64,000 nucleotides of DNA from NCBI GenBank assembly GCA_963556145.1, contig OY744470.1, forward strand, positions 3,968,001 through 4,032,000. The letters are read 5' to 3'. How positions within the stretch are numbered: the first letter of the stretch is position 1; each line of letters opens with the position of its first letter. Made by a program: the position numbers and the translations under genes. Source of the DNA: Hygrocybe punicea. Lineage: Eukaryota; Basidiomycota; Agaricomycetes; Agaricales; Hygrophoraceae. Shown in pieces: positions 34,263 through 45,446 of the stretch. Under the pieces are notes generated by a model, which worked only from the letters and a program-made list of their open reading frames with translations, did not search any database and had not been told where the DNA came from.

Positions 34263-35644
34263 GTCAAGCCAAGTATCTTCAGTGGACTCCCATTATACCG
34301 CATGATAAACCCTCTTTTGTGTTTTCCTGCTGACCTTATGCATCTCATCGCATTGAACATCACCAACCTCCTCCTCTCACTTTGGCATGGAACTATAGCT
34401 TGCAAAGCACCGGATGACAAGTTAACATGGGATTGGGCTGTCTTACAAGATGATACATGGACACGTCATGGAGCAACTGTTGCCGAATCAATACCATACT
34501 TGCCTGGATCCTTTGACGTCCCTCCCTGCAACCCCTCTGAGAAAATTTCCAGTGGATACAAAGCTTGGGAATTTCTCATGTACATCTTCATTCTCAGGCC
34601 AGGTTTACTTTATGGCATACTTCCTAACCCCTACTACCAGAACTTTTGTGAGCTCGTGTCTGGTCTTCAAATCCTTCATCAACATATGATCACACATGAA
34701 GAACTTCAACAGGCGCATGCACTTATGATCCAATTTGTGCAAGAGTTCAAAGAACTATATTACCAATGCAAACCTGAACGGATTCACTTCTGCTGACCTG
34801 CTGTGCATGCACTGCTCCATCTCACACCCCAAGTACTGTGGCTTGGACCCGGTTGTTACCACATGCAGTGGATGATGAGAAGGATGATAGGAAACCTTAC
34901 AGAAGAAATGAAGCAACTGTCAAAGCCATACTCCAACTTGGCCCAATGTGGACTTCACCATGCTCAAGTTAACACCCTCAAAGCCATGATACCAGCACTC
35001 CAAAAAAAAGAAAAGAACCCCCACAGCTCAGAAGATCTTGGCAATGGCTATGTACTTCTACGTGTGAAAGATGAGCACATGAAAACATTGCAGGGACCTG
35101 CAGCTGCAGCTGTTCATGCATATATGCATGAGCAAACAGGACAGGATGTAGAGGGATGGAATCCCAGGCTATTCCAATGGGCCTGCCTTCGACTTCCCAC
35201 TGGACAAATTGTACAGTCTGCCTGGAAAGAGAAATGGAAGCTTCTTGAAAATGTGCATATGTCACGGAACATCCGGGTACATCCATCTTATGTGTCCATG
35301 TTATTCTACTGACATTTCCATGGACTTAGTTCTCGCTAGATGATATGTTGCATTATGGAGAGGTACAATACTTCTTCCAAGTTGACATTCGTGACAAAAT
35401 CAAGACTTTAGCACTTGTTTCAACTTATTCCCCACCTGACTTGGACCAGCTATGAAATACGTACAACGTACTCTGGTGCTGCCAATATTATGGTGCTGAT
35501 GGATTGCAAGTGATACCCATGACAGAAATCCATTCTGCTGTAGCGATGGTTCCATTTCCTCATGATAACACCAGATTCTTTGCTGCTGAGAAACTCAGCT
35601 TGGATGTCGCGACACTGGAAGGTATTGAAGAAGACTTGGATTGA

Positions 35645-36395
35645 TCTTAGAACACATAATGTATCTGTTTGAGTGATTGAATTCTATCATTTCTGAGTAC
35701 AAGCGAATGCACAACAATGTTAAAGTACAAAATGACAATGTTAAGAGTACAAAATGACAATGTTAAGAGTACAAAATGACAATGTTAAGAGTACAAAATG
35801 ACAACAAAAGAGAGTGAGTGACACCATAGCTACATCCTCCTACATTTGGCCTGTAAAAACCCACCCTCCAAGCCCTCCTCCTGCTGTCAGGCTGCTGACG
35901 TTTGGCTGGGAAAAGGTTTTCCTTCTCCTCTCTGGCTAGTGCTGATGAAATGCAATAGGAATGGATAGGTTGGTGAATATTGTGAGATCCTGGGACAATG
36001 CAGTGTGCTAGGACAATGGCTGGCTCAGCCAAAGTGTGTACACTAGTTGTCGAGAGTGTAAGTTCATCCGAGTCATCGTTATCATCCTCGTGTTTGCAAT
36101 TAAACAGTTTGATATCAGCATCTTCACGTTTCGGAATATTGACATCTTCACGCTTGGCAATGACATCCTCAGCAGCACGGATTGCGATAACAAGTGTCTA
36201 GATAGAGGTCAGTCACTTTCAGTGGAAAGGTGCAATCAGACTGACCATAGTTCCTGGATACTTCACATCAAATTCTAGGCTGTATTTTTTGAATTTGTGT
36301 GTGAGGTTGTCAACATGAAGATGAAGTACACAGTCAGTGGGTAATGCCATAGAGGTGGTTAGGTGACTGGCCAAGTTAGCGGTTACAGGCGTGAC
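35645..36395. other. Non-coding stretch with a 22-bp tandem repeat
   Basis: Four copies of a 22-bp unit (AATGTTAAGAGTACAAAATG plus AC) occupy 35716-35802. The rest shows no supported ORF; it probably includes the KDZ 3' flank and the upstream region of the gene that starts near 36396. Confidence 0.55.
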
Positions 36396-36766
36396 ATGTC
36401 TACTACCTCTTGGTCTCATACCATGACCATGCCAAGTGGCACCAACAATCCCTACATTTATCCATCTTTCTCTCAGTCAGGCTCGTCAGAGCAGAACTCA
36501 CTCTTTCTTGATGATTCCCCAGAACTACCAGCAAGCATCTTGTTGCCTTCAGATCAAAACCTCTGCCTTCCCACATACAATCAAATGAGTACACACAAAG
36601 TCGCTACAACAAATAAAACAATGCATAGACAGGTTTTAGATCCATGGAGTGTAGGTAATATTGGAATGACTTCGCAAATGGTACACATATATTTGCCATT
36701 CAATACAATCAACAACAAAAAAAACCATACTCTTACAGCAAATCCAGCCTGGCTCACATCATCCGT

Positions 36767-37382
36767 TGTAGAGGCTCCAGGCCGTCTGGACCCAAATCCT
36801 CTTCATATCCCACTTCGTCCCCGTCCATTCCCATTCATGCATTGTCAATTCCGCCCGATTCTGGTCCTCTCCGTTGATTCCGCTCCGGATTCCGCCTCCG
36901 GATTTGTTCCTACACGCACTGCAATGTCTCTAACGACCCGGAATCAGTACGTATATAGTTACATATGATATATCTTCGTTTCCCGTTACTTAGTACATAG
37001 CACCATTCCTCCTATACTCCGCTCCACTCCACTCCCATCAGTTACAGCCTTCGCTTGTAGTACATAGTTACTATAGCACAGGATCACTCCCAGTAGTATA
37101 AAAGATGTACCCTTATACTACAACCATATCATATTACATCCCATCATATAGAAAATACAGGTTATCACTCCCCTTCAGTTCTATTTCTTAGTCCTCGCTT
37201 CATATCGTCTCCATATTAGTCTTCGAACTCCATTCCCCTACACTTCCCCTCTGAGTCCAGAACCCCTGGATTTGGGTTGGATTGACTAGACTACATAGAC
37301 ACTAAACTCCTCTGATCACTTCTTAGCTGATCACCCTTTCGTAGATTCCCATTTCGGGTCTACAACCACACTCGCCGTCACA
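36767..37382 (+). repeat. 5' LTR
   Basis: 616 bp with TATAAAAG at 37097-37104. Against the 3' LTR it differs at six sites, every one a C/T or G/A difference where one copy has CpG. Confidence 0.92.
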
Positions 37383-37565
37383 ACTGGAGCCCACCGCGAG
37401 GAGTTTATTTCTTTTGTCTTTTCATACCCTCCCCACCGTCGGGTTTGACTTTCATGATGTTTTTCCTTTGTTCCCAACTCTAATTGCTCAACCCCGCTTA
37501 CGACTTCGACCCCTTCCTCGTACCTCCCCGACCCGACCCGCTTCCCGATTTGGAAATTCCCCGAC

Positions 37566-39263
37566 ATGACGCACGGATTGATGCCTCTCCGAGGTGATCG
37601 TTCAGCCCCGACGTTTCATGGTGACAAACACGACCTTCCCCGCTTCTTTGATGAAATTGACATGCTCAGTTCCAACTGTGGACTCACGGACACTATGAAG
37701 ATTCGCTACACGCTCCGGTACCTCAATAACGACGACTACGAACTTTGGTCTACCCTACCCGCCGCTTCAGCAAAGGACTTCATCGCTTTCCGACGTGCTG
37801 TTTTCGCCTTCTATCCTGGTGCCACGGACAGTATTCGGTATATGATCACGGATCTCGAACAATTGATTAAACGACAATCGGCTTATGGTATAGAGAACAA
37901 GACGGACTTAGGACAATATTTCCAGGACTTCATACGCATATCCGGAGTACTATACGACAACAGCCGTTTATCGGACAAGCAACAGAATGAGTATTTTGCC
38001 AACGGATTTGACTCAGATCTTCGTCAACGTGTTGAAGAGCAACTTCATTACCTTCTTCCCAGTCATTACCACGATGATCCGTACCCGGTTGATATTTTCC
38101 ACGACGCTGCGTTGTTTCTCCTTTCCGGTTACCGTTCCGTTCCGGAATCCGTTGTCACTGCAGCCCCTGTTGCCATTTCCAGTCCCGATTCCGGTCCCGC
38201 ACCCATACCTGTCGCAGTCATTTCACCTCCGGAACAAATCCCGTCCTCGATCCCGTCCTCGATCCCGCCCACTGTCGTTCATTCCGTCCCCCACGTTCAT
38301 TCCAGTCCTTCGTATACTCCGTCCCCGTCATCGTGTTCCCCATCCCCGTCCATTCCGGTACCCCTCAAGACCGTTATTTGTTTACAGGTTTTGTCGTCCA
38401 GTCCCGTGCCGTCCCCGTCCGATCCCCTTCCCGAATTATCGATGCCGGTCACCGATTTATCCAATTTGTTTCCTATTTCGTCCTCGTCGTCTCCTCTTTC
38501 GACCCCTCTGCTTTCCGTCCATGAACTCGTACCGGACCCGCTCCCATTGTCCTTGGATTCTCCAGAAATAGACATTCCGTCCCTGATATTGCCGCCATAT
38601 TGTCCTCCGTCACCGTCTATCAAGATTCCATCGATTTTGGTTGAGTATTCCGTACCCGTTCCCATTCCGGACCCCATTCCACCCCTTTTATTTGATTTCA
38701 ATTCTGGTTCCGATTCCGTTATGTCGACCCCTTCGTTCCCGGTTCCCCTCGTCATTTCCACTCCCGTATCGTTGTCGGTTCTGTCTTTGCCCGCTTGGGG
38801 CACCCCGTCGTTTTTAGACCCGTCACGCGGCACACCCGTTATATGGGATCATGTTGGTGTCGGCACTCCGGTTCTCAATTTTATTTTATTCCTCGTTTCC
38901 GTCTTCATTCTACTTTGTCATCGCATTTTGGACCTCCGCCCCCTCGACACCTCGCTCAAATATTTGCATGAAGTTCTCCGCCTCCTCTCGTCGTTCCACC
39001 TCCGACCTTCTTTCAGAAACTCCTGTGGGGATATAGACCCGTTTCCGTCTCCTATTTTTGCGTTTTCGTCTTCCGTTCCGCTTTCCGTTCCCGTTCCCGT
39101 TTCTCATTTATTTATATTTTCATTTCTGTTTCTAGTTCTCTTTGTTTCCCGTCCTTTCCGGTCCCTTTTCGTTTCCATTGTATTCCGGTCCCGTCCTCCT
39201 CCTCGACCCCCAGATTCCGGTTATCTTATCTCGTCGTTCCGTTTCCCTCTTTTCTGTTTATAG
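37566..39263 (+). CDS. Gag-like protein of the LTR element
   Basis: 565 codons, ATG 37566 to TAG 39263. Residues 1-200 form the retrotransposon gag domain: SAPTFHGDKHDLPRFFDEID, DYELWSTLPA, FYPGATDSIRYMITDLEQL, YGIENKTDLGQYFQDFIRISGVL, with an FANGFDSDLRQRVEEQL tail. From about residue 205 the protein is Pro/Ser/Val-rich low complexity encoded by a strongly pyrimidine-biased strand, and no zinc knuckle is seen. The homologue in the gypsy at 14318-25757 is broken. It would form the particle packaging element RNA; whether the long low-complexity tail is translated is unclear. Open over its whole length, in contrast to other retroelement genes here. Confidence 0.8.
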   Translation: MTHGLMPLRGDRSAPTFHGDKHDLPRFFDEIDMLSSNCGLTDTMKIRYTLRYLNNDDYELWSTLPAASAKDFIAFRRAVFAFYPGATDSIRYMITDLEQLIKRQSAYGIENKTDLGQYFQDFIRISGVLYDNSRLSDKQQNEYFANGFDSDLRQRVEEQLHYLLPSHYHDDPYPVDIFHDAALFLLSGYRSVPESVVTAAPVAISSPDSGPAPIPVAVISPPEQIPSSIPSSIPPTVVHSVPHVHSSPSYTPSPSSCSPSPSIPVPLKTVICLQVLSSSPVPSPSDPLPELSMPVTDLSNLFPISSSSSPLSTPLLSVHELVPDPLPLSLDSPEIDIPSLILPPYCPPSPSIKIPSILVEYSVPVPIPDPIPPLLFDFNSGSDSVMSTPSFPVPLVISTPVSLSVLSLPAWGTPSFLDPSRGTPVIWDHVGVGTPVLNFILFLVSVFILLCHRILDLRPLDTSLKYLHEVLRLLSSFHLRPSFRNSCGDIDPFPSPIFAFSSSVPLSVPVPVSHLFIFSFLFLVLFVSRPFRSLFVSIVFRSRPPPRPPDSGYLISSFRFPLFCL

Positions 39264-39342
39264 TTTTATTATATACTCTATTTTTATTTTATATACATTG
39301 TTCAACATTCCGCTTTCCCTTCCCTTTTCGTCCATTCCCCTT

Positions 39343-40787
39343 TTATTCCCTTCTCCCTTCATCGAGTTTGGTGTCGATCATGTTGAGTTGACCCAGGATA
39401 TGGGCCTGGTTCGCGCATAGTCGATTTAGCTCCTTCGTCCAACGGGTTAGTTTCGTATGGATCTCCGCGACGTATTCCGAGAGGCCGTCCGCAATCACTG
39501 ATATCTCCCTCTGTGTTTCCGTCACCATCTTGCACACTGCCCATATGTGGTTGTTGATTCTGGCTCCAATCTGTGGGTGCTTGAACGGATTCCCTCGCCT
39601 CCCATCGTCCCGCTCTGATTCCGTATCCGGTTCGACATCGGTCAACGTCCGCTTACTCGTCGACGCCTCTCCGGCCCGTAGCCTGGGCTTCTTCACCAGC
39701 TTCGAAATCCTCTTCACGACGATCTTTCTCTTTGGACTTCCCGCCTTTGCCTTCCCTTTCCGCTCCGCTTTCCCAGTTCCGGTGGCCGGTCCCTTCGTCG
39801 ATAACCCGCAGCGTCGTTTAAGCCTTTTGCAACGGTCGCACGCGTACCCTTCGATTCCACAACAAACCGCGTTGGTGGTCACGCACGCATCGCATTGCCA
39901 GATCCGGAACGACTGCATATACTACGGATTAGTTAGGCACAACGGATATACGAGTCTGCGAGGTATCACTTACCCCCAGAATCTTTCCCTTCGGTTCCAC
40001 GTCCTTGTTCCCGCTCGCATTCGAGAAATTGTCGCCGCTGTTGTAGTCCCTGTGAACGGTTTCATTGTCCCAGGTGACCCTCTTATCTCGGTTGACCTTT
40101 TTGTTCTTGATCATGTTAAGTGCTTGAAGCCTTTCATATTTTCGAAGTTGCTGATCAGACCAGGTGCCCTCCTTGTCCCCGCTTCCGTGATTGCTGGTTT
40201 GTGCGGTCTCCTCCTGGTCCCTTTCCGCGGCTGCATCATCCCTTTTTGCTGCCTCTGCCGCCTTCGCCCTTTCCGCCTCTGCTCTCCTATTCATCTCCTC
40301 TTCATATTGTCGCAATTCCTCTGCCCGTTTCCGCTCGATCCTTTCCACCTCCTCAACCCATTGTTTCCTCGCTTCCTCCTCCTTTTCCTCCTGCAACCGT
40401 AACGCTTCCCGACGCCTCGCCTCTTTCCGTTCCCGTTCGTAGTCCTCCCAGCTCCGCAACCACTCCTCGACCTCCACCACCATCTCTCCGCCCATCGAGA
40501 AATCCCTCGGTTCCGTCACGTCGATTCCGTTGTCCCGGATTTCTGTCAGTATTCCCCTGTAGTTCCGCTGCCAGGTATCATTAGTCCGTGCCGTTTATGG
40601 GAACGGGATCTCTTACCATGGCCCGTCGTTGTCTCACCACCCATTGCCGTGCTTCGTTCTCGAATCCGTCGCGTACAATATTGATTCCGGCCACGTCGAC
40701 TTCTAGTAACTCGGCTACAGCGCTCTCGAAATCTTGCTGCGTTTCTGCATCGAGAGTATTGAGGAAATGGTTGTATTCTGTCGACAT
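39343..40787 (-). CDS. Antisense three-exon gene inside the LTR element (coiled coil plus Cys cluster)
   Basis: Exons 40617-40787, 39974-40567 and 39343-39912 (minus strand) join in frame to 444 codons. Introns are 40568-40616 (49 nt, GTAAGA...GACTAATG...GGCAG) and 39913-39973 (61 nt, GTAAGT...CCTAACTAAT...TGCAG). Start chosen at MSTEYNHF; an upstream Met at 41042 is possible. The middle is a highly charged coiled coil (EEKEEEARKQWVEEVERIER and on). Exon 3 opens with a Cys cluster (WQCDACVTTNAVCC...YACDRCKRLKRRC, residues about 261-288) like fungal binuclear zinc clusters, followed by basic NLS-like segments. No premature stop. I recall similar proteins being frequent near gag genes in mushrooms but know no function; a DNA-binding or regulatory role is inference. 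Confidence 0.8.
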
Positions 40788-41119
40788 CTGGTGTTGGTGT
40801 TTGTTGGGTTTGTTGGGCTTGTTGAGGATGTTGTCGAGATTGTTGAAAGTCGCGTTGAAAAGTTTTCTTGTTTGTATTTGTTGACCCATCACGTGACCTT
40901 TATTTCCCTGTCCAGCCGTTTCGCCCCACCCTCTGTTAGTAGCTCCGGACCACTGCTTCCCGATGCTTCGATACCCACCAGCTTCGACTCCACTCATGTT
41001 GTACTCCCGTTTCCGTCCGTTTTCGACATCGCCTCCGCTCATTTATTCCCACGACCCCGGTATCTTCGTTATTTCGTATGGATCGACCAGGGATGGTCTC
41101 TATCTGAGTCCTGACCGGA

Positions 41120-41735
41120 TGTAGAGGCTCCAGGCTGTCTGGACCCGAATCCTCTTCATATCCCACTTCATCCCCATCCATTCCCATTCATGCATTGTCG
41201 ATTCCGCCCGATTCTGGTCCTCTCCGTTGATTCCGCTCCGGATTCCGCCTCCGGATTTGTTCCTACACGCACTGCAATGTCTCTAACGACCCGGAATCAG
41301 TACGTATATAGTTACATATGATATATCTTCGTTTCCCGTTACTTAGTACATAGCACCATTCCTCCTATACTCCGCTCCACTCCACTCCCATCAGTTACAG
41401 CCTTCGCTTGTAGTACATAGTTACTATAGCACAGGATCACTCCCAGTAGTATAAAAGATGTACCCTTATACTACAACCATATCATATTACATCCCATCAT
41501 ATAGAAAATACAGGTTATCACTCCCCTTCAGTTCTATTTCTTAGTCCTCGCTTCATATCGTCTCCATATTAGTCTTCGAACTCCATTCCCCTACACTTCC
41601 CCTCTGAGTCCAGAACCCCTGGATTCGGGTTGGATTGACTAGACTACATAGACACTAAACTCCTCTGATCACTTCTTAGCTGATCACCCTTTCGTAGATT
41701 CCCATTTCGGGTCTACAACCACACTCGCCGTCACA
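41120..41735 (+). repeat. 3' LTR
   Basis: 616 bp, about 99% identical to the 5' LTR; TATAAAAG at 41450-41457. Followed directly by CCGT, the second copy of the short target duplication. Confidence 0.92.
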
Positions 41736-43456
41736 CCGTTGCAACAAATGATCATTGAGGACCTTGATCACAACACTCTACTTTGCAATCCATCCTACCA
41801 AGATCTTTTTTATGACCACATGCGCTTGAAATCACAATTGGATTTCTCCCAGTATACCTATCAGGATAGTTATGCTAACACATTGCTACAGAGAGACAAT
41901 GAAAACTATGACAAACACGATTCGCTCATCCGGCAGCCCCAAACTCAGCTCGGAGTCGCTGTTGACCCCTCCAGATCAACAAGAATACCCTAAAGTCAGA
42001 TTCTGGTGCAAGCAAGACTGGATTGGAGCAAAAAGCCAGACTGTCACAAAAGTCAACAATGAGGTCTGTACCCAGGGCAGATCTCGAATTGCTACAGGGG
42101 AAAATGTCTCTTGTGGGTTTGTCGAAGACAAGAATGAACAGATACCGAATCTCAAACACAACATTCCAGATGAGAGAGCTCTGGGCTGAGCTTCATGACA
42201 GAAACATGGCCCCAGTGATGTGGGGCAAAGGTATGTTTGCATAAAATCATTTTATCAACACTGAAGTCCACTAATGGACACCATAAAGGTATGGCAACAG
42301 CAAGAAATTTCTTCTGCATGGTAATGTACAAGCGCATACCGGAACTTCGATATTGCGATAACCATTGGAAGCTGGAGCATCTTGCCACCATTAATTACCC
42401 TGGTTGGTACAGCATGAAAGAGAAGGTGCCAAAGACGGAGGAACAAACAAACACAAGTGAAACGATGGTCTTAGGTGACACCGATGAGTATATGCACCTA
42501 CCACAGAAGCGTGCCCAGATGGGTTTTCATGCACCTCCTGGTAAAAAGAGGCATTTCAAAGTCCCTCAACTCACTACACAAGAAGGAAGTTCTGTCAGCA
42601 TATCTACATCTTCTAGTTCCACGCTAACGGATTCATTGTCTGATACCACACCACCAAGCTCTCCTGTCGATGCCACCAAAGACATCATTCCACCCATCCC
42701 TCTGGTGTGGCCGCAGATTGATTGCTCGATCGATCCCTCGCTTGTACCTGCACAGCCCTTAGATTTGTCTACAGAAAGTAAGTGATAGATATTCTATAAC
42801 ATTGTGACAATGACATCCTTCATAGAGACTGGCACAACCAAAGAAGCACTAGACATCCCTATGCCTTTTCCCACCAATGGAATGCAGGACACTTCTGCAC
42901 TCATTCCAAAACAACCTCCTTTCAAGATCATCAATCCTTTGTGAGTCCCATTCCCAGACACGAGATATATCATTTCAGCTAATAATTGAGCTGGAAAAGT
43001 GAATCTGCACAACAGATAGTTGCAACACCTCTAATCAAACCTGTTTCCCAGGCTGCCACTTGTTCTGCGAACACTGCATCCTCTTCATCCACCATTGATG
43101 CATCGAAGGGAAAGGATAAAGAGAAGCTGATCAAGAAAGGCCCCATGATGAACCCAACGCAGGCCATGACACCAAAGTGAGTCATTTGAATTCATGCATG
43201 CACTAACACTGATCCCAACTTTACAGTAATCTTTTTGCCATCAACCACTGTGCGAAGCATCGCATTACGAAGGCCGAGTTTGAACAGGTCTGGGAAGACC
43301 TTGATGATGCCATGAAAAAGGTATGTCTACTTATGGAAGTCTTTTTTGGTTGCAACTATGGAATACATTGGGTAGCATTATGAGGACAAGAGCAAGAAAG
43401 TCAAACAGGACATCAAGACAGCGAAGGTGGCAGTGGCAAGAGTTGCAGTGGGCTGA

Positions 43457-44001
43457 GCATTGGGAATAGGGATGGGAATGAGAATGGAGCAGGTGGGGAT
43501 GAGGGTGGGGGGAATGGGGAATGAACGCAGAAACTCTTGGAGCACATTGTACAGTACCATAAATGATTGCAAAGGAAATACCTCTGTAAAGGATATCACT
43601 TGAAATCCATATGCTATCGTTGCAAACTTCATTTTAAATATGCTTATGGGAAATAAAAATATTTTATACTATCTAAAAGATCCTTAACATATGGACTTCT
43701 CACTGGGTTTGAACCCCAAAGCAATTATTTTAAAATTATTTTTAAAATTATTTTCTTCACACACCAATGCCTAAATTTGCAATCTTAAGACAAAGCGAGG
43801 TACGAGTGTGACATAAGAAATAGTCTTTGAGTGAGTGACAGGTGTGACATGGAGTCAACACTCTGTGTCCTGCTGTCATCGTCATTGCGGCTCGTTTTCT
43901 TCAGTCTCTACCCACTCTAGAATATTCTTCTCTCACTACTTGCCCTTTTCTCCTTAAAAAGCCACCATTAAGCCATCTCCTCTTCCAAATTCCCCTAAAA
44001 A
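43457..44001. other. Non-coding stretch before the DIRS element
   Basis: No gene. TGGGTTTGAACCCC (about 43708) resembles a tRNA B box and is followed by AT-rich ATTTTAAAATTATTT repeats; a related segment occurs inverted near 28190, so this may be a decayed SINE-like copy. The last 200 bases probably form the DIRS 5' terminal region, though I could not define terminal repeats. Confidence 0.4.
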
Positions 44002-45446
44002 ATGCCTCGGATCGAATCTGACCCTAATCTCCAGATATGCCCCAACTTCAGCTTGGATGATTTCCTCAACATCCACAATACCATTGCCACAGCCACGCAT
44101 ATCACCCCCGAACAAGCTGCCCTCAACCTTGTGGCCTCCTGGTCAGCACAGAACAACACACAAAAGGCAGCTTGGGCAGCCCAAGTTGAGGCCGACCTGC
44201 GCCTTGAGGATGCAGAGGCAGCTGTGCAGGCCCTACAAGACAAAGAAGCTGCAGACGAGCTCAAGGAGGCAGAAAAGAAGAAACCGAAGATGCACACCTT
44301 CAACCTAACAAAATCAATTGGCACCAATGTCTCCTGACGCCCTTCAGCCTACGCCCTCGAAAGGCTCCGCAAATTTGAATACATCAAGCTCTGGTATTTC
44401 ACTCCAGAGGGCTGCAACAATGCTGCCACAACCCAACACTCCGCCACGGATGACACATTTGGTATCACCAAAACCGACTCCGACCTCATGGTCCTCAAAC
44501 CAGTTGCCACCGTCCGTGCCTCTCACAAGGCCATAAGAGACGAAGATCTCACCTGGGACCAGATGGAAATCGGCAGCACCCTCATGCTCCACAACCAATG
44601 CCAACTACACTGGCCCAAAATCACCACAGACGCCCTCTCGATCTTCTGGTACAAACTCTATGCCCACGAACTCTGTTCCCAACCAGACAGACAATGCATC
44701 CTCCTCTTGTACCAGGCCCAGGCCTGCCGGGAATGGCATGCCGCCCTTGAGCGGAAGGATGCCGGCTTCAACATCGGCCTCATCAACGAAGATCTCCTCA
44801 CCAAGATCACTCGTGAAGCCTTTTACCTGGACCACCAAGCATCCCTTCATGAGGTCAGTCTCCCTCTCTTTCTGCACCTCGCACCGCACCGCACCACTCC
44901 CTGCACCATACCACACCTGCACTGCACCCTACCCATGCACCACTTCCCTGCTTCGCACTTCGCTTCGCACCTTGCTGACCCCTCCCCTCCCAGATGAGAT
45001 CACGGCCCCACTCCCCACTCCCCAGAGGCAGCCAAAACAGTGCTGCCCACGGTCGGAACCACTGCTCTCACTCCAGGTCACCACCCAAGTTCCGCCAATG
45101 GTCCCCCCGCTTCTGGTCCCCCCCTCCCAAGAAAAGCCTAGCCTCCCAGCAGGTTTTGAAAGGGGGTGCACCTGACCTGGGGCCTTTGGTCTGCACCCTC
45201 TGCCTCGGCCGCTTCCACCATGACACAGCCTGCTGCAGGGCCACTGTCCTGTGGGACCATTCCCAACTCCACTCCCACCAAAACGACCTGGGCCACCTCG
45301 TCAACCCTTCCGGCTTGGTCCTCTGCTCCAACTGGCAACTCCCCTGCGGCTGCCATAGCACCTCCCACGCTGATCGCCATGAGTGCTCCAGCTGTGGCAA
45401 CAAGTCTCATGGGGCCCAGAGCTGCCCTTGTGGCCAGAAAAACTAA
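44002..45446 (+). pseudogene. DIRS gag-like protein, one nonsense codon
   Basis: ATG 44002 (MPRIESDPNLQICPNFS). The frame is interrupted by TGA at 44335-44337 before RPSAYALERLRKFEYIKLWYF, then open through LTWDQMEIG and LDHQASLHE. An intron of 140 nt (44854-44993, GTCAGT...TTGCTGAC...CCCAG) restores frame to a Cys/His-rich C-terminus (CTLCLGRFHHD, CGNKSHGAQSCPC), a zinc-binding nucleocapsid-like end. The stop is at 45444-45446, inside the start of the RT frame. The nonsense codon fits CGA to TGA. Confidence 0.8.

Larger units (their letters stand above)
28402..35644 (+). pseudogene. KDZ (Kyakuja-Dileera-Zisupton) transposase, disrupted
   Basis: The N-terminal exon (28402-28737, with LCTCTCH) is followed by a 50-nt intron (28738-28787). 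Family hallmarks in order: LTHCPMCGMLRYD (about 30640), LLFSIDGAQIFEKKMSDCWIHIW with the catalytic Asp in SIDGAQ, GGFIPGPN, HPYFVFGAANGPG, GLTGHQGYNSCRIYC, PADLMHLIALNI, LPGSFDVPPCNPSEKISSGYKAWEF and GYVLLRVKDEH, ending at a TGA at 35644. Premature TGA codons lie at 28794-28796, 29220-29222, 32267-32269 (LQ-R-EG), 34794-34796 (HFC-R-PAVHAL) and 35453-35455, all at Arg-compatible sites. Two hAT-like elements (E5, E6) and a 1.5-kb insertion interrupt it; the frame resumes across each. There is a frameshift near 32510-32540. Confidence 0.87.
36767..41735 (+). mobile_element. Complete LTR element with gag and an antisense gene, no pol
   Basis: Two 616-bp LTRs (36767-37382, 41120-41735) start TGTAGAGGCTCC and end GCCGTCACA, flanked by CCGT on both sides. 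The primer binding site TGGAGCCCACCGC is at 37385-37397. The 3.7-kb interior holds one gag ORF on the plus strand and one three-exon gene on the minus strand, tail to tail and 79 bp apart. No protease, RT or integrase is present, so this is a terminal-repeat gag (TR-GAG/LARD-like) element that would need pol in trans. The LTRs differ at six positions only. Confidence 0.9.
36396..43456 (+). pseudogene. Hypothetical multi-exon gene disrupted by an LTR element
   Basis: The first exon starts at ATG 36396 (MSTTSWSHTMTMPSG..., Ser/Pro-rich). A later exon reads QIQPGSHHP, is cut by the LTR element 36767-41735, and continues LQQMIIEDLDHNTLL with CCGT duplicated at the insertion. Downstream are KVRFWCKQDW, SRIATGENV, MRELWAELHDRNMAPVMWGKG, an intron 42231-42288 (GTATGT...CACTAATGG...AAAG), LRYCDNHWKLEHLATINYPGWY, and further introns near 42778-42825, 42941 onward, 43177-43226 and 43321-43375; the TGA stop is at 43454-43456. 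It resembles a multi-copy agaricomycete family of unknown function with a KFW...W / RFCDxHWKxxxIAxxxYPxW signature. Two frame changes (about 41900-41945 and 42150-42165) and the insertion make it non-functional. Function unknown. Confidence 0.6.

Noticed and set aside
38297..38833. Gly/Asp-rich minus-strand ORF inside the gag region
   Set aside because: Antisense of the pyrimidine-rich low-complexity tail of gag; composition-driven.
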